Assembly (NCBI RefSeq): GCF_029906345.1 | Contig: NZ_JARYGY010000005.1 | Span: 62,001 to 126,000, forward strand | Direction: 5' to 3' | Source of the DNA: Aquimarina mycalae | GTDB taxonomy: Bacteria; Bacteroidota; Bacteroidia; Flavobacteriales; Flavobacteriaceae | DNA: 64,000 nucleotides | Shown: positions 61,970 to 64,000 of the stretch, one piece after another | Numbering within the stretch: the first letter of the stretch is position 1 | Layout: each line of letters opens with the position of its first letter | Notes under the pieces: generated by a model | Database searches by the model: none | What the model was told of the DNA's origin: nothing | The model's input: the letters and a program-made list of their open reading frames with translations, nothing else | Program-made: the position numbers and the translations under genes

Positions 61970-62988
61970 TATTGAAGGTTTACATTAATACCAAAAGTAC
62001 TAGAGGAAGCTGCAGAGTTATAACGAGCATATGAATAGGCAAACTTAAATTTACCTAGTTTTAGTGCTATACCTCCACTAAGACCTGCAAAAGATCGTTG
62101 ATCTTCGATTCTTAATTCTTCTGACCTTCTAAAATTATATCCTAAACGAATATTAAATCCACTCTCAGGGAAAAATTCCAGTCCTAATACTACGTGTCTT
62201 AGTGCGTTGTTAAAAAAACTAGGGTCATCTTCTTCTACATTTCCTTCCAAATCTGTAAGATCACGTGCAGGGTTTCTAAAAGCAATATCCCAAACGTGCA
62301 AGTTCTCTAATGTGAAATTCCAGCGAATTGGTACATTTTTAAGTGTTTGAGCAATTCCAGCATCAACAGATAAAGGCAAATCCTCTCTAGTATCTGCATA
62401 GGTAGTAAACTGAGTTCCTAAGTTACGAACCACAAATCCAAAATCAAATTTGGTCTCTGGGTTATGATAGATTAATCCTAAATCCAGAGCACCTCCTATA
62501 GAAGTAAATTCTTCTAATTTCGAAGAGATGAATTTCCCACTGGCACCTACATGAAAATTTGAATTAGGAATAGCATATCCATATCCTACTGAAACTGCTA
62601 CTTCTCCTGCCCCAAAATCTCCAGTTTCATTTCCGAATTCATCAAAGCCATCAAATCTACCATAATTAATATATGTAATCCCAGCATGAAAAACTCTTTT
62701 CTTTTCTCCGAATGCTTTTGCATAAGATACTGAACCATAATTAACATCAGCAATATAATTCACATAGTTCACTGCTAATTGATTATCCATCTCGATATTA
62801 ATCGATGCAGGATTAAGCATCGCAGATGTTGGGTCCATGTTATAACCAGTCACATACTTTCCACCCAATGCTGCTTGTCTTGGCGAAGAAACCAAATTCA
62901 AGAATTGATAAGTATATCTACCACCTATTTGTGAATAGCTTAATGTGGTAAAAAGAACTATTACCAGAAATATATAGTTACGCATCAT
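61969..62988 (-). CDS. porQ: Type IX secretion system protein PorQ
   Basis: A signal peptide (about 1-20, ending LSYSQ) leads a 320-residue beta-barrel protein of the PorQ/FadL-like family: GGRYTYQFLNLVSSPRQAAL with GGKYVTGYNMDPTSAMLNPA at the start and the final FAYSYARYNSAASSSTFGIN strand. PorQ helps attach T9SS cargo to lipopolysaccharide after signal removal. The window contains three predicted T9SS cargos. The start is the first of two adjacent ATG codons (62988 or 62985); a TTG at 62997 is unlikely. A -7-like TATTTTTG lies at 62995-63002 on this strand. Confidence 0.85.
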   Translation of the reverse strand: MMRNYIFLVIVLFTTLSYSQIGGRYTYQFLNLVSSPRQAALGGKYVTGYNMDPTSAMLNPASINIEMDNQLAVNYVNYIADVNYGSVSYAKAFGEKKRVFHAGITYINYGRFDGFDEFGNETGDFGAGEVAVSVGYGYAIPNSNFHVGASGKFISSKLEEFTSIGGALDLGLIYHNPETKFDFGFVVRNLGTQFTTYADTREDLPLSVDAGIAQTLKNVPIRWNFTLENLHVWDIAFRNPARDLTDLEGNVEEDDPSFFNNALRHVVLGLEFFPESGFNIRLGYNFRRSEELRIEDQRSFAGLSGGIALKLGKFKFAYSYARYNSAASSSTFGINVNLQ

Positions 62989-63323
62989 TAGCAGCAAAAA
63001 TAAAAGAAACTATCTGGAAAACGATAGTTAGTGATAAAAATTTTACAAGACTCCAAATAAAATATAAGAGCTATCAAAATAGGTAGTATAAAATTTCAAT
63101 ATATAAACTCATATCATTACATATTCTTGTACTGTTTTATAAAAAGAATAAAACCAGACCAACTGCTCAAAAACATATTTAACTACTAAACAAGCACTTA
63201 CAAAATAATCAACAATATTATATTCATTAATGAGTTATTATCATTTAGCAACCATTTGCATTCATATTCTTAAATTAATATGAATGCAAACAACTCAAAT
63301 CAATACTAACTTAACACACAATC
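62989..63323. promoter_or_regulatory. Divergent gap with inverted repeat near the MreB-like gene
   Basis: An AT-rich gap of about 330 bases. The one clear structure is TTTGCATTCATATT (63255-63268) with AATATGAATGCAAA (63277-63290), perfect 14-base arms and an 8-base loop, 33 bases before the MreB-like ATG. There is no following T run, so an operator or leader hairpin is more likely than a terminator. Confidence 0.5.
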
Positions 63324-64000
63324 ATGGGCTTTTTTGACTTTTTAACAGAAAAAATAGCGGTAGATTTAGGCACAACTAACACACTTATAACACATAAAGG
63401 AAAAATAGCTATAGATGCTCCTACTATTATAGCGGTTCATAGAATTAGCGGAAAAATAATCGCAGTTGGTAAAGAAGCTAGTTCAATGAGAGGTAAAATT
63501 CATAAAAACATTAAGACATTATACCCTTTAAGAAATGGAGTCATTGCAAATTTTGATTTATCGGAAAAGATGCTCAAAATTCTGATCAAAAGATTATCCT
63601 CATTAAGCACAGCTATTTTTGTAAAATCTTATAAAATGATTATTGCAATACCTTGTGGAATCACCAAGGTAGAAATGCGCGCTGTAAAAGAATCTGCAAG
63701 ACGCCTCAATGCCAAACAAGTATATCTTATTTCGGAACCTATGGCAGCTGCTATAGGTGCAGGTATTGATGTACTGCAACCTAAAGGCAATATGGTAGTA
63801 GATATTGGTGGTGGTACTACAGAAATAGCAGTAATAACACTAGGAGGAATTATTTCTGGGCAATCGGTTAAAGTTGCAGGAAATGTATTTAATGATAACA
63901 TTATACAATACGTAAGAGAAAAGCATAACTTACATATAGGTGAAAGTACAGCAGAAAAAATTAAAATCAATATTGGTTCTGCTATCGAATCATTAGAATC
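63324..64000 (+). CDS. MreB-like actin-family protein, 5' part
   Basis: The frame is open from the ATG at 63324 to the window end; about 225 residues are visible. Actin-fold motifs: MGFFDFLTEKIAVDLGTTNT (phosphate 1), the GKIIAVGKEASSMRGK segment, LYPLRNGVIANFDLSEKMLK, SEPMAAAIGAG, and phosphate 2 NMVVDIGGGTTEIAVITLGG. It is less conserved than the usual Bacteroidota MreB, and mreC/mreD cannot be seen, so it may be a second copy rather than the cell-shape gene itself. The 3' end lies outside the window. Confidence 0.85.
   Translation, partial: MGFFDFLTEKIAVDLGTTNTLITHKGKIAIDAPTIIAVHRISGKIIAVGKEASSMRGKIHKNIKTLYPLRNGVIANFDLSEKMLKILIKRLSSLSTAIFVKSYKMIIAIPCGITKVEMRAVKESARRLNAKQVYLISEPMAAAIGAGIDVLQPKGNMVVDIGGGTTEIAVITLGGIISGQSVKVAGNVFNDNIIQYVREKHNLHIGESTAEKIKINIGSAIESLE

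Noticed and set aside
63629..63970. Leftward open frame near the right end
   Set aside because: It lies antisense to the MreB-like gene, whose actin motifs are clear.
1..64000. tRNA, rRNA, insertion sequence, prophage or restriction system
   Set aside because: I looked for tRNA arms, transposase motifs, flanking repeats and defence-gene motifs and saw none. This is by eye only, so a tRNA scan would be the decisive check.

Overview
The window comes from a low-GC member of the Bacteroidota, most likely a marine Flavobacteriaceae of the Aquimarina type; the genus is inference from gene content and was not tested. The evidence is consistent: three proteins end in type IX secretion (T9SS) sorting domains, a porQ-like T9SS gene sits beside cmk, lipoprotein signals are frequent, promoters carry the Bacteroidota -7 box TAnnTTTG, and there are flavobacterial families such as TPR-membrane-AraC regulators, a PL6 alginate lyase, GIN-domain proteins and a PgpH-type 7TM-HD phosphodiesterase. 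Genes are dense and ordinary for a chromosome. I see no phage, transposase, integrase, CRISPR array, rRNA or tRNA.

Left part (1-12.7 kb): the end of a TauE/SafE exporter, a lipoprotein metallo-beta-lactamase fold protein, a cold-shock protein, an unrecognised HEIGH-motif protein, a frameshifted rRNA pseudouridine synthase, an exported lysine-rich 13-residue repeat protein, a histidine decarboxylase, a leftward cluster (small membrane protein, EttA, HAD phosphatase, CAT-like acetyltransferase), a surface nuclease lipoprotein, and an acyl-CoA carboxylase beta subunit.

Accessory stretch (12.7-18.4 kb): a TPR-membrane-AraC regulator, a T9SS-exported CARDB-like protein, two lipoproteins of unknown role and a small double-glycine leader peptide with a four-cysteine core. 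These are separated by long AT-rich gaps with strong hairpins. This is the least described part of the window.

Middle (18.4-41.1 kb): an exported M24 peptidase; an unusual TonB-plug/von Willebrand A chimera; the late menaquinone cluster menA-(MBL hydrolase)-menC-(CPBP protease)-menE; a membrane AraC regulator; an exported GH13 amylase; DoxX and GIN proteins; a VTT protein, a MscS channel and a DUF3817 protein; PgpH; thiolase, an NlpC/P60 peptidase and a GNAT enzyme; and a TetR-SDR pair that shares an operator-like palindrome.

Right part (41.2-64 kb): a multidomain PL6 alginate lyase whose predicted promoter lies on a 46-bp perfect palindrome; gap; cysE-cysM; glyoxalase-like proteins; a P450; RecQ; a flavin monooxygenase; a MOSC protein with a TruA paralogue; a BON-LysM protein; a large exported metalloprotease; two small paralogous exported proteins of unknown function, each behind an inverted repeat; cmk-porQ; and the start of an MreB-like gene that runs off the end.

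No complete undescribed multi-gene system stands out. The best leads are the orphan leader peptide (17.1 kb), the plug-vWA chimera (19.8-22.0 kb), the alginate-lyase palindrome (43.7 kb), the paired small exported proteins with their inverted repeats (60.2-61.3 kb) and the frameshifted pseudouridine synthase (3.1-3.7 kb).
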